Shown here: piece by piece, positions 1 to 7,085 of the stretch
How positions within the stretch are numbered: the first letter of the stretch is position 1
How the letters are laid out: each line of letters opens with the position of its first letter
Made by a program: the position numbers and the translations under genes
The notes under the pieces: generated by a model
What the model was told of the DNA's origin: nothing
The model's database searches: none
What the model saw: the letters and a program-made list of their open reading frames with translations, nothing else
Assembly (NCBI GenBank): GCA_900541645.1
Contig: UQKQ01000001.1
Coordinates: 310,001 to 374,000, forward strand
Length of the DNA: 64,000 nucleotides
Origin: an uncultured Collinsella sp.
GTDB taxonomy: Bacteria; Actinomycetota; Coriobacteriia; Coriobacteriales; Coriobacteriaceae
Direction of reading: 5' to 3'

Positions 1-475
1 TGGTGGTGCCACCGCCCACGCCTACGAAGACCGGGCACTCGGCGACGGTCAGCAGCGCCTGCGTAATGGCGGGCTGCGGCGTGAAGGGGTAAACGGCAAA
101 GACGGCATCGGCGTTGGAGTTGCGGATGACCGCGACGTCGGTGGTGTAGATGAGCGATTTGATACGACGGCCGAAGAGCGTGAAGCCGCTGGCTTCCTCA
201 ATCTCGTCAGGCATGCGAAGGGCCGCCTTGCGCAGGCGCCCGTCGATGGGCAGCGGCTCCATGGGAAGCAGTCCGTTGGGGGTCACGGCTACCTGGGGTT
301 CGGTGAACTCGTCTGCGAGCTCGACCTCGGAGAAATCGACCGAGGCGACGATGTCCTCGTGAACCTCGGCGGGCACATCGATGGGGGCTTGGTCGTTTGC
401 CGCGGCAGGCGTGTCGAAGGAGCTGGTGCCGACGAAGGCGTCGACGCGCTCATTTAGATCGTTGAGGGTATCCAT
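1..475 (-). CDS. Unrecognised protein, N-terminal part (runs off the window)
   Basis: An open frame starts at an ATG at 475 and is still open at base 1, giving about 158 residues. The start reads MDTLNDLNERVDAFVG, followed by an acidic, low-complexity stretch to about residue 70. A better-ordered part then contains FTLFGRRIKSLIYTTDVAVI and, near the cut end, a glycine-rich GVGGGTT loop after a beta-strand-like segment (CPVFVGVG). That loop could bind phosphate in a TIM-barrel or Rossmann-like fold, but I cannot name the family. It is divergent from the small membrane protein gene at 667. Coding is supported by consistent codon use with no stop over the whole stretch. Confidence 0.6.
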   Translation of the reverse strand, partial: MDTLNDLNERVDAFVGTSSFDTPAAANDQAPIDVPAEVHEDIVASVDFSEVELADEFTEPQVAVTPNGLLPMEPLPIDGRLRKAALRMPDEIEEASGFTLFGRRIKSLIYTTDVAVIRNSNADAVFAVYPFTPQPAITQALLTVAECPVFVGVGGGTT

Positions 476-666
476 GGAAGCTCGATTCTATGCGATGACG
501 GCCGGCGCGATGCAGCCGGAATTGCGAATGCTAAATCGTTTGACGAGTTGATTTTTCCCCGCCACGCAATTCGTTAGACCGAAGGGCCGGCGAACGTGAA
601 GGAGCTGTGGTGGCGGGGATCGAGGTGCTATCTTGAAAGTCCCGTTTAAAAGAGAGGTGACGCGGT

Positions 667-837
667 ATGGAATTGACAGCAATGTTTGGCTCGATTGGCC
701 TGTGTGTGGGCGCAATTGTTGCCGCCGCGGTCATCTACTTTGTGGTCACGGCCATTAAGGGCAAAAGGGCCGAACGCAAGGAGCGCACGATGCTTAAACA
801 GCATCGCGACCAGCAGGGCAAACGCGCACGGAGATAG
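667..837 (+). CDS. Small single-pass membrane protein, 56 aa
   Basis: This short frame begins MELTAMFGSIGLCVGAIVAA. A hydrophobic helix covers roughly residues 9-31 (ending near VIYFVVTAI), followed by a strongly basic tail (KGKRAERKERTMLKQHRDQQ). The layout suggests one membrane segment with a cytoplasmic basic tail. An AGAGAGGTGA ribosome-binding stretch lies just upstream of the ATG, and an extended -10-like TGCTATCTT sits at 626-634. It stands alone between a divergent gene and the convergent rRNA methylase gene. I know of no function. The hydrophobic-then-basic pattern and good ribosome site argue for a real gene. Confidence 0.6.
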   Translation: MELTAMFGSIGLCVGAIVAAAVIYFVVTAIKGKRAERKERTMLKQHRDQQGKRARR

Positions 838-861
838 CTTGTTGAGTTTTGGATCCGTGCG

Positions 862-1965
862 CTAACTGCGTTTTCGGATCAGGGCAATGTAGAAGCCCTC
901 AAATTCGCGGCTGGGCGGAATGGTGAGCGTGCCGGGCAGGCCGTTGGCGATGGCCGATACCTGACCCGCGGCAATGGCTTCGGTCAGGGCGTTGGACTCG
1001 ATGCGCGGCTCCTCACCAGCTTCCTGGGCGCGGCGTGCCTCACTTTCGCTCGGCGTGCCATCGAGGGGGATAAGCTCGCAGTCCATGTGCTTGTCGAGGG
1101 CCTCTTGCAGGGCGTCCTCGTTTTCCTGCGGCAAGATCGAACAAGTCGAATAGACGAGCGTGCCGCCCGGTTTGAGGGCTCCCATGGCGCGGTCCAGAAG
1201 TGCTCGCTGCGAGCGGGCGCACCTGCTCAGCAACTGCTCGGTGAGGCCGCGCAGGCTCTTCTCGTTGCCGCTGACGACTGTGCCCGTGCCGGTGCAGGGA
1301 GCGTCGAGCAGGATACGGTCAAAGCGGAAGAACTCGTCGAGCTCGCGTGCGTCGATGCGCATGACGGGCACGTTTTTTGCGCCTTGGCGGTGGAGGTTGG
1401 CTTCGAGCTTCTCGGCGCGGGGAATGCTCATCTCGCAGGCGGTGAGGTGTGCCTGGCCCTGGGTGAGGGCGGCGATCTGCGTCGTCTTGCCGCCGGGGGC
1501 CGCGCACATGTCCAGGATGTCCTCGCCGGCCTGGGCGCCCAAGACCAACGGCGGCATCATGGACGACAGACTTTGCAAGTAGATCTTGCCGTCGCGGTAG
1601 ATGTCGAGGTCCCACAGGTCGGAAACCTGGGCCTCGGGCAGGATGGAAGCGTCCGGGTACCATGCGACGGGGCGGTGGGCGATGCCGGCGGCATCGAGCG
1701 CCGCGGCGATGTCCTCGGCGGTTGCCTTGAGCGTGTTGGCGCGCAGCGTGACCGGGCGTGTGGCCGCGGCGCCGAAGCCCTCGATCATAAGCTCGGCATC
1801 GGCGGGCGCATAGGCGCCGGCGACCGTGTCGACCATAAAGCGCGGCAGGTCGGCGGCGGAGGGTTGGGCGGCAAGCTGGTCGGAAAGCTCGGTGGCGGCA
1901 AACTGCCTGAGCTTGAGCTCGGCCTTGACCTGCTTTTTCTGCTTACGACGACGCGGCTTGGACAT
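862..1965 (-). CDS. RsmB/NOP2-family RNA cytosine-C5 methyltransferase
   Basis: The 367-residue protein is a SAM-dependent RNA m5C methyltransferase of the RsmB/RsmF/NOP2 (Sun) family, which modifies a cytosine in rRNA or occasionally tRNA. It shows the SAM-binding motif MCAAPGGKTTQ (AAPGGK at residues 155-160), motif IV DAPCTGTG with Cys224, and motif VI YSTCS with the expected nucleophile Cys275. A Lys/Arg-rich tail (MSKPRRRKQKKQ) precedes an N-terminal domain typical of the family. The ATG at 1965 has a GGAAGGAAAG site 6 bases upstream. It lies 36 bases behind the MetRS-like gene and is probably co-transcribed with it. The exact target base cannot be told from sequence. Confidence 0.9.
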   Translation of the reverse strand: MSKPRRRKQKKQVKAELKLRQFAATELSDQLAAQPSAADLPRFMVDTVAGAYAPADAELMIEGFGAAATRPVTLRANTLKATAEDIAAALDAAGIAHRPVAWYPDASILPEAQVSDLWDLDIYRDGKIYLQSLSSMMPPLVLGAQAGEDILDMCAAPGGKTTQIAALTQGQAHLTACEMSIPRAEKLEANLHRQGAKNVPVMRIDARELDEFFRFDRILLDAPCTGTGTVVSGNEKSLRGLTEQLLSRCARSQRALLDRAMGALKPGGTLVYSTCSILPQENEDALQEALDKHMDCELIPLDGTPSESEARRAQEAGEEPRIESNALTEAIAAGQVSAIANGLPGTLTIPPSREFEGFYIALIRKRS

Positions 1966-2001
1966 CCGTCTTTCCTTCCCATTCCATTACATGTCGAGTG
2001 T

Positions 2002-4152
2002 TTAGTACTGGCTCTCGTGCTTGCTAAAGAAGTCGAAGCGCGGGGGCAGCGGCTTCACGCGGTGCTCGCCGGGCTTCTCGCCCAGGATCTCCACGAACTC
2101 GTCCGTGGAGGCAAAGATGTTATCCCAGCTAAAGAAAGCGACCGGGTCGACGTCGAAGTACTCGCAGATGAGCTCGCAGCCGGCCGGCACAATACCGTGC
2201 ATCAGGACGGTCGCCACGCGCAGCTCGGTAAAGGCGTCGACGAGGGCCTGCGTCATCGCGGCGTTTGCTGGCTTGCCTTCGAGCTTGTTGGCGGCCTTGG
2301 AAGCGTCGCTCCAGCGCTTGTTGGCGGCGCGCAGGTAGTCGTCGCACACGGCAAGCGCGCGGTGCGTCTCGAACTTGTACATGGCCTGCTCAAAGGCGAG
2401 GGCTGCCTGCTGGGCGGCTTCGACCACGGTGTCAGAAGCGGCACCGGCGGGGATGCAGCCGTTGCGGTAGGGGCTCTCGTCGCCTTCCTTGACGGCGACG
2501 CCGTAGAAGCAGCTGCGGGCCAGACGGTTGAACACGCCGGTCAGCAGCGCGCTCTCCTTAAGGGCCGGGTCGATAACGCGCTTGTCGTCGCAGGCGCGTA
2601 CCTCGTTGCCGTCCTTGTCCTTGCCGGTCACACGCGTGTCGTATGCCTTGGGGCTAAAGCTCACCGGCTTTTCGGATAGGCCGAGCGACAGCCAGTGCGC
2701 GCGCATCTGCTCGCAGGTGTAGTGGTTGAGCAGGTCGTCTGCCGGCGGGGGAGGCGTCTGCGAGGACGAGCTGGCCTTTTTGCCCATGTAGAGCAGGTGG
2801 TAGCAGGCGCTGACGGTGCTCTGCGTGAGGTCCCAACCCAGGGCCTCCCACATGGCGGTCTGCGCGATGCAGTAGAAATAGATGTTGTCCTGACCGATGA
2901 ACTGGTAAATCTGAGCGTCGTCAGAGCACCACCAGTCGCGCCAGTCGAGCGAGCTGTGCTGGTAGGTGGGTGCGGGCACCTGCGTGGAGTCGGCGGCGGG
3001 CTCGCCCATGAGGGCGGCATCCTGGGCGGCGACGCCCTCGGTCACGCCGGCGGCCTTGGCATCGCGCGCGAGCACGGTACGCGTATAGCTGATGGGCGCC
3101 CACAGGCTCTCGGGCCAGCACCAGCAGGTGACGTCGGAGACGCCATCGACCTCGGGCACCGGAACGCCCCAGTCGATGTTGCCGGTGATGCGGAAGGGCA
3201 CGAGTGCCTTGCCGCTGCGGAAGCGCACGCCACCGTTGGCGAGCACCGCGTGGGCGTCGTCGCGCTCCTTCCAGCTGGGGAAGGTGACGGTAAAGCTGCT
3301 CTTGTTGCCCTCGGGCTCCAGCACGGTGTGCTCGGGGAGCTGGTCCTCGACGGCATCGAAGGCCTCGCGGAACTTGTTCTGGATGTAGAGCTGAGCCGGC
3401 AGCAGCCACTCCTCCATGGTCTTGGAGACCACGGAGCGAACCTGCGGGTTCTGGGCGAGCTTGGCGGTGTAGGTCTTCATAAAGTCGAGGTAGGCCGGCA
3501 GGTCAAAGTAGAGATTGTCGACCGGGCGCAGCTCGGGCACCTCGCCGGTGAGCTGGCTCTTGGGCGCGATGAGCTCCTCGGGCTCAAACTGGTGGCCCAG
3601 ATCGCACTCGTCGGCATAAGCCTTCTCGGACTTGCAGCCCTGGATGGGGCAGCGGCCGATGACCTGGCGGCCGTTGAGGAACGTGCCGGCCTTGGCATCG
3701 TAGAACTGCAGCGTGGAGCGCTTGGAGATGGTGCCCTGCTCGTGCAGGCGCTCGATAATCTCGGCAGTCACCTCGTTGTGGATCTGGGCCGCCGGCTCAA
3801 GGCCCGAGCCGCCGTAGATGTCGCAGCTGATGTTGTAGTTGTTGAGGGTCGCGGCCTGGCGGGAGTGATTGGACTCGACATACTCGCCGATGGACTTGTC
3901 GTAGCCCTCGTTCTCCTTGAGCTTGCGGTAGCTCTCCATGATGGGCGAACCGTAGCAGTCGGTGCCCGAGGTGAAGATGACGTTTTCGCGGCCCAGGCGG
4001 TCGCGCAGGAAGCGGGCGAAGAAGTCGGCCGGGACAAAGACGCCGCCGACGTGGCCAAAGTGCAGACCCTTGTTGCCGTAGGGCTCGCCGGCGGTAACGA
4101 TGGCGCGGCGCGGCCAGCTGGGACGGTCGTTCATGGAGTATTTGGATGCCAT
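2002..4152 (-). CDS. Methionyl-tRNA synthetase-like class I aminoacyl-tRNA ligase
   Basis: The 716-residue protein has the class I synthetase layout closest to MetRS. It has a HIGH-type HFGH at residues 31-34, FTSGTDCYGSPI (MetRS usually SGTDEHGTPI), a Cys-rich insertion (CPIQGCKSEKAYADECD) like the zinc knuckle, FIGQDNIYFYCIAQTAMW, and an alpha-helical C-terminal anticodon-like domain. The KMSKS loop is replaced by GKKASSSS near residue 458, so the catalytic second lysine is missing although the following DLLNHYTCEQMRAHW aligns well. I chose the ATG at 4152 because AAGGAG lies 4 bases upstream; an in-frame ATG at 4236 would add 28 unconserved residues. Whether it is the cell's working MetRS or a divergent paralogue cannot be settled from this window. 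Confidence 0.75.
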   Translation of the reverse strand: MASKYSMNDRPSWPRRAIVTAGEPYGNKGLHFGHVGGVFVPADFFARFLRDRLGRENVIFTSGTDCYGSPIMESYRKLKENEGYDKSIGEYVESNHSRQAATLNNYNISCDIYGGSGLEPAAQIHNEVTAEIIERLHEQGTISKRSTLQFYDAKAGTFLNGRQVIGRCPIQGCKSEKAYADECDLGHQFEPEELIAPKSQLTGEVPELRPVDNLYFDLPAYLDFMKTYTAKLAQNPQVRSVVSKTMEEWLLPAQLYIQNKFREAFDAVEDQLPEHTVLEPEGNKSSFTVTFPSWKERDDAHAVLANGGVRFRSGKALVPFRITGNIDWGVPVPEVDGVSDVTCWCWPESLWAPISYTRTVLARDAKAAGVTEGVAAQDAALMGEPAADSTQVPAPTYQHSSLDWRDWWCSDDAQIYQFIGQDNIYFYCIAQTAMWEALGWDLTQSTVSACYHLLYMGKKASSSSQTPPPPADDLLNHYTCEQMRAHWLSLGLSEKPVSFSPKAYDTRVTGKDKDGNEVRACDDKRVIDPALKESALLTGVFNRLARSCFYGVAVKEGDESPYRNGCIPAGAASDTVVEAAQQAALAFEQAMYKFETHRALAVCDDYLRAANKRWSDASKAANKLEGKPANAAMTQALVDAFTELRVATVLMHGIVPAGCELICEYFDVDPVAFFSWDNIFASTDEFVEILGEKPGEHRVKPLPPRFDFFSKHESQY

Positions 4153-4285
4153 GGGACTCCTTCGCATATAGGTAAGAGCGCGGCCGGGCACGGGGTTCGG
4201 CGGCGCGGTGGTCAATTCGTGCATATCGTTCGACATTATCGCACATGCGGGCGGGTGCGTGGCAGGGGCGCTATCCTAAGATGCT

Positions 4286-4855
4286 ATGAATGAGATTTCC
4301 AACATACATGCGTTTGAGGACGAGGATTTTCTGCACGCCTGCTTTGTGTGGGGGATGGCAGTGCTTGGTGCATTTGCCGTGTGCCTGGTGCCGTTGTTTA
4401 TGCTGCTGGGCGGGCCTGCGGACCTGGATGCTGCTGACGCGGGCGGCTGGACGGCGGTCTTGGGCTGGATAGTCGGCTTGGCGGTCGTCTCTGCGGCGTC
4501 GTTTGGTGTCCATGAGCTGGTGCATGCGGTGTTCTTTAAGCTGTTTGCGCCTGCTGGTGCTCGGGTGACCTTCGGAGCAAATCTCGAAACCTGCATGATT
4601 TACGCCTGCGCCGAGGACGTTGTGTATTCGCGCCGGCGGTACATGGCGGTTTGCCTGGCGCCGACGGTTATTGTGACGGCGGCGTTTGCCCTGGGGTTTA
4701 CATGTTCGGGCTATCCGCTGCTGTGCTACCTGGCGGCCGGCTTGCATTTGTCGGGCTGTGTGGGCGATTGGTATTACGTGCGGACCATCCTGCGCGACCG
4801 TCGCATTGCCGCCTGCGAGGACACGTCCTTTGGCGTGCGTTTTTTCGCAAGGTAG
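4286..4855 (+). CDS. DUF3267-type putative membrane metallopeptidase
   Basis: This 189-residue protein carries FGVHELVHAVFF, an HExxH zinc-binding motif with His, Glu and His in the right places, inside a hydrophobic context. Hydrophobic helices flank it (roughly residues 15-40, 52-75, 115-135 and 140-155), matching the DUF3267 group of small membrane zincins. No substrate is known. The ATG at 4286 is weakly preceded by a purine-rich site. It is divergent from the MetRS-like gene and 37 bases ahead of queH on the same strand, so it may share the queH-queA transcript, though a role in queuosine synthesis is not implied. Confidence 0.7.
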   Translation: MNEISNIHAFEDEDFLHACFVWGMAVLGAFAVCLVPLFMLLGGPADLDAADAGGWTAVLGWIVGLAVVSAASFGVHELVHAVFFKLFAPAGARVTFGANLETCMIYACAEDVVYSRRRYMAVCLAPTVIVTAAFALGFTCSGYPLLCYLAAGLHLSGCVGDWYYVRTILRDRRIAACEDTSFGVRFFAR

Positions 4856-4892
4856 TCTTTTTGGGATGATTTTTCTGGGAGAGGAGATGTCC

Positions 4893-5468
4893 ATGAAGCC
4901 GCTGCTGCTGCATGCGTGCTGTGCGCCGTGCTCGCTTGAGCCGGTCCGCCTGCTGCGCGAGGAGGGGTTTGAGCCCACGATCTGCTGGACTAACCCCAAT
5001 ATTCAGCCGCACGATGAATGGCAGCGGCGCTTGGACGAGCTGCGCCGGTGGTGTGCCGATGGCGACATCGAGCTTATCGAGGCAGGCGAGGACCGCGAGC
5101 GCTGGGAGGCCGGCGTGGCCTCGCTTGGCGCCGATCGACCCCGTCGCTGTCGTGCGTGCTATGCCCTGCGTCTGGCCGAGGCATGCCGTGTGGCCCAGGA
5201 TCGCGGGTTCGAATATGTGGGTACGACGCTCGCCGTCTCACCGTATCAGCTGTTCGACACGTGTAATGATGTGCTTGAGCGCTTGGCCGCCGCCCGCGGG
5301 CTCACCCCGGTGATTCGCGATTTTCGCCCGTATTATCCCGAGGCCACGCGTCGTTCGCGCGAGCTGGGCATGTATCGGCAGAACTACTGTGGCTGCCGCT
5401 TTTCGGCCGTTGAGGCGGCCATGGACCGCGCCCGCATCCGCGACGAGCGCAAAGCGTCCAAAAAGTAG
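4893..5468 (+). CDS. queH: Epoxyqueuosine reductase QueH
   Basis: The 191-residue protein matches QueH (DUF208), the non-cobalamin enzyme that reduces epoxyqueuosine to queuosine in tRNA. Signature cysteines are visible: adjacent Cys9-Cys10 in HACCAPCS, a middle pair in RRCRACYALR, and a late pair in NYCGCRFS; these would hold an iron-sulfur cluster and a second metal site. The family motif YVGTTLAVSPYQ is present. I place the start at the ATG at 4893, 6 bases after GAGGAG; an ATG two codons earlier directly abuts that site. queA follows after 64 bases and tgt lies 5 kb downstream, so three of the late queuosine steps are here. Confidence 0.93.
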   Translation: MKPLLLHACCAPCSLEPVRLLREEGFEPTICWTNPNIQPHDEWQRRLDELRRWCADGDIELIEAGEDRERWEAGVASLGADRPRRCRACYALRLAEACRVAQDRGFEYVGTTLAVSPYQLFDTCNDVLERLAAARGLTPVIRDFRPYYPEATRRSRELGMYRQNYCGCRFSAVEAAMDRARIRDERKASKK

Positions 5469-5532
5469 TTCTTTTAGGCTGTCAGCCTGCTAGGATGTAG
5501 AGCGGACTTTAGCTATATAAGGAGAATCCGAC

Positions 5533-6750
5533 GTGTCTATGCGTACCGATGATTTTGACTATAACCTTCCTGAGGAACTGATTGCCCAGGCTCCTGCCGA
5601 GCCGCGTGACTCCTGCCGCCTGCTGGTGGTGGATCGCAAAGGCTCCCAGGCAGGAACGCCGCTGGAGCATGGTGGCACCGTCGAGCACCGCATCTTCCGC
5701 GACATCATCGACTATATCGAGCCGGGCGATGTGCTCGTCATCAACAAGACGCGCGTGATGCCGGCCCGCCTGATCGGTCGCAAGGCAGGCTCGGGCGGCG
5801 TGGTCGAGACGCTGCTGCTCAAGCGTCGCGAGGATGTTGATCCGCTGGGCCATGTTTGGGAGTGCCTGGTCAAGCCGGGCAAGCGCCTGAAGCCCGGTGC
5901 CCAGATTGAGTATCGCGCCGGTGGCGCCCATGCGCCCGAGGGGGCTCCCGTGGTGCTGACGGCCGAGGTCATCGACTTTGTCACCGATAGCCGTGGTGGC
6001 CGTCTGGTGCGCTTTGAGCCGGCCGGTTGCAATGCCGCCGGCGACCCGCGCACGCTCGACGAGGCCATCCATGCGGCCGGCCACGTGCCGCTGCCGCCCT
6101 ACATTACCGATTACGAGGGCGACCCCGAGAAGTACCAGACCGTCTACGCCATGAAGGAGGAGCACTCGGCTGCCGCTCCTACGGCGGGTCTGCACTTTAC
6201 TCCCGAGCTCATGGCCGCTATCGAAGCCAAGGGCGCGAAGTTTGCCGCCGTCGAGCTCGAGGTGGGCATCGATACCTTCCGCTTGGTGGAGGAGGACGAC
6301 CCTACGCAGCACGTCATGCACACCGAGCGCTACCACGTGTCGCAGGAGGTTGTCGACGCCGTGCATAAGGCGAAGGCCGAGGGTCATCGTGTGATCGCCG
6401 TCGGCACCACCGCGGTGCGCTCGCTCGAGAGTGCGTTTGACGCGGACGCGCCGGTGTCCGATCCGGCTGTGACGGCGCGCTATTTTGAAGGCCGCGAGGA
6501 CGGTGCCGACACGCTCGGCCGCGGCGACATCGTGGCGCGCGAGAACGCCACGACGCAGCTCTACCTCATGCCCGGATCGACCTATCACGTGGTCGACGCG
6601 CTGATCACAAACTTCCACGTGCCGCGCTCCACGCTCATGATGCTCGTGAGCGCGCTTGCCACCCGCGACCAGATCATGGATGCCTACGCCGCCGCCATCG
6701 AGGAGCGCTACCGCTTCTTCAGCTTTGGCGACGCCATGCTCATTTGTTAG
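5533..6750 (+). CDS. queA: S-adenosylmethionine:tRNA ribosyltransferase-isomerase QueA
   Basis: QueA transfers and isomerises the ribosyl group of SAM onto preQ1 in tRNA, forming epoxyqueuosine, the substrate of the neighbouring QueH. The 405-residue product has the typical start (FDYNLPEELIAQAPAEPRD), the KTRVMPARLIG stretch, PTAGLHFTPEL, and the C-terminal LITNFHVPRSTLMMLVSA block. Length is slightly above the usual 340-360 residues, with inserts around residues 37-50 and 160-190. The start is a GTG at 5533 with AAGGAGA about 7 bases upstream; a later ATG at 5539 is too far from it. The stop codon overlaps a perfect palindrome. Confidence 0.95.
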   Translation: MSMRTDDFDYNLPEELIAQAPAEPRDSCRLLVVDRKGSQAGTPLEHGGTVEHRIFRDIIDYIEPGDVLVINKTRVMPARLIGRKAGSGGVVETLLLKRREDVDPLGHVWECLVKPGKRLKPGAQIEYRAGGAHAPEGAPVVLTAEVIDFVTDSRGGRLVRFEPAGCNAAGDPRTLDEAIHAAGHVPLPPYITDYEGDPEKYQTVYAMKEEHSAAAPTAGLHFTPELMAAIEAKGAKFAAVELEVGIDTFRLVEEDDPTQHVMHTERYHVSQEVVDAVHKAKAEGHRVIAVGTTAVRSLESAFDADAPVSDPAVTARYFEGREDGADTLGRGDIVARENATTQLYLMPGSTYHVVDALITNFHVPRSTLMMLVSALATRDQIMDAYAAAIEERYRFFSFGDAMLIC

Positions 6751-6776
6751 TTACGCGGTTCTACGAACCGCGTAAC
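6750..6776. repeat. 12-bp-arm palindrome at queA stop (module A)
   Basis: GTTACGCGGTTC, a 3-base loop, then the exact reverse complement. There is no T run after it. The same position after the SDR gene (9943-9970) has a palindrome with the same outer GTTACG/CGTAAC but changed, still paired, inner bases. This suggests a conserved RNA or DNA fold rather than a chance terminator. Confidence 0.75.
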
Positions 6777-6789
6777 CAGTTGACGCTGC

Positions 6790-6887
6790 AAACGCCCCTA
6801 AGCGGCAATCTGACGTTCAATCGTCGGGCATGACCAGAAGGTCAATGCCCTCCTCTTTCACGTCACCTTGCTCGCTTAGGGGCGTTT
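6790..6887. repeat. Nested stem-loop repeat (module B, copy 1)
   Basis: The outer stem pairs AAACGCCCCTAAGCG (6790-6804) with its exact complement (6873-6887). Inside, 6826-6850 forms a second hairpin with an invariant GACCAGAAGGTC core. A T-rich CTCTTTC follows the inner hairpin. Copy 2 is at 9984-10083 with different but equally paired outer and inner stems, so the fold is conserved while the bases change. The flanks GACGCTGC before and CGCTGAC after are shared by both copies. Confidence 0.7.
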
Positions 6888-6910
6888 TCGCTGACTTTGC
6901 CAAAGCATCG

Positions 6911-6949
6911 GCAGGTACTCATTGGGGACGTACTTAAATGAGTGCCTGC
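6911..6949. repeat. Inverted repeat with GGGGACGT centre
   Basis: GCAGGTACTCATT and AATGAGTGCCTGC pair over 13 bases with one G-T mismatch, with GGGGACGTACTTA between them. It belongs to the loosely related GGGGAC palindromes found throughout the window. Confidence 0.6.
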
Positions 6950-6954
6950 AGAAT

Positions 6955-7018
6955 GAGAGTGGATAATCTCCCGTTTTTGGCCTGCTTGGGGGCTCAAAGT
7001 GGGAGATTATCCACTCTC
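6955..7018. repeat. 18-bp inverted repeat, GTGGATAATCTCCC type (module C, copy 1)
   Basis: The arms at 6955-6972 (GAGAGTGGATAATCTCCC) and 7001-7018 are perfectly complementary. A near-identical element at 10193-10260 has a compensated A-T to C-G change inside the arms, which argues that pairing itself is maintained. Confidence 0.75.
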
Positions 7019-7028
7019 GTCATTGGGC

Positions 7029-7085
7029 TAGTCGTTGGGGACGTTCTTGTTTGACTAGTCGTTTAAGAACGTCCCCAATGACTAC
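7029..7085. repeat. 57-bp GGGGACGTTC palindrome (module D, copy 1)
   Basis: The element is a ~20-bp-arm inverted repeat with one mismatch around GTTTGACTAGTCGTTT. It is identical over 57 bases to 10129-10185, and its right half recurs at 62302-62332 with two or three changes. It touches the last codons of the coiled-coil gene, so it could also end that gene's transcript. Confidence 0.85.

Noticed and set aside
1087..2679. Long plus-strand frame of 530 codons
   Set aside because: It is antisense to the rRNA methylase and MetRS-like genes, a normal by-product of GC-rich codon bias; its protein has no motif.
5190..5225. GGGTTCGAA resembling a tRNA T-loop
   Set aside because: It is inside queH coding sequence and no acceptor or anticodon stem can be formed around it.
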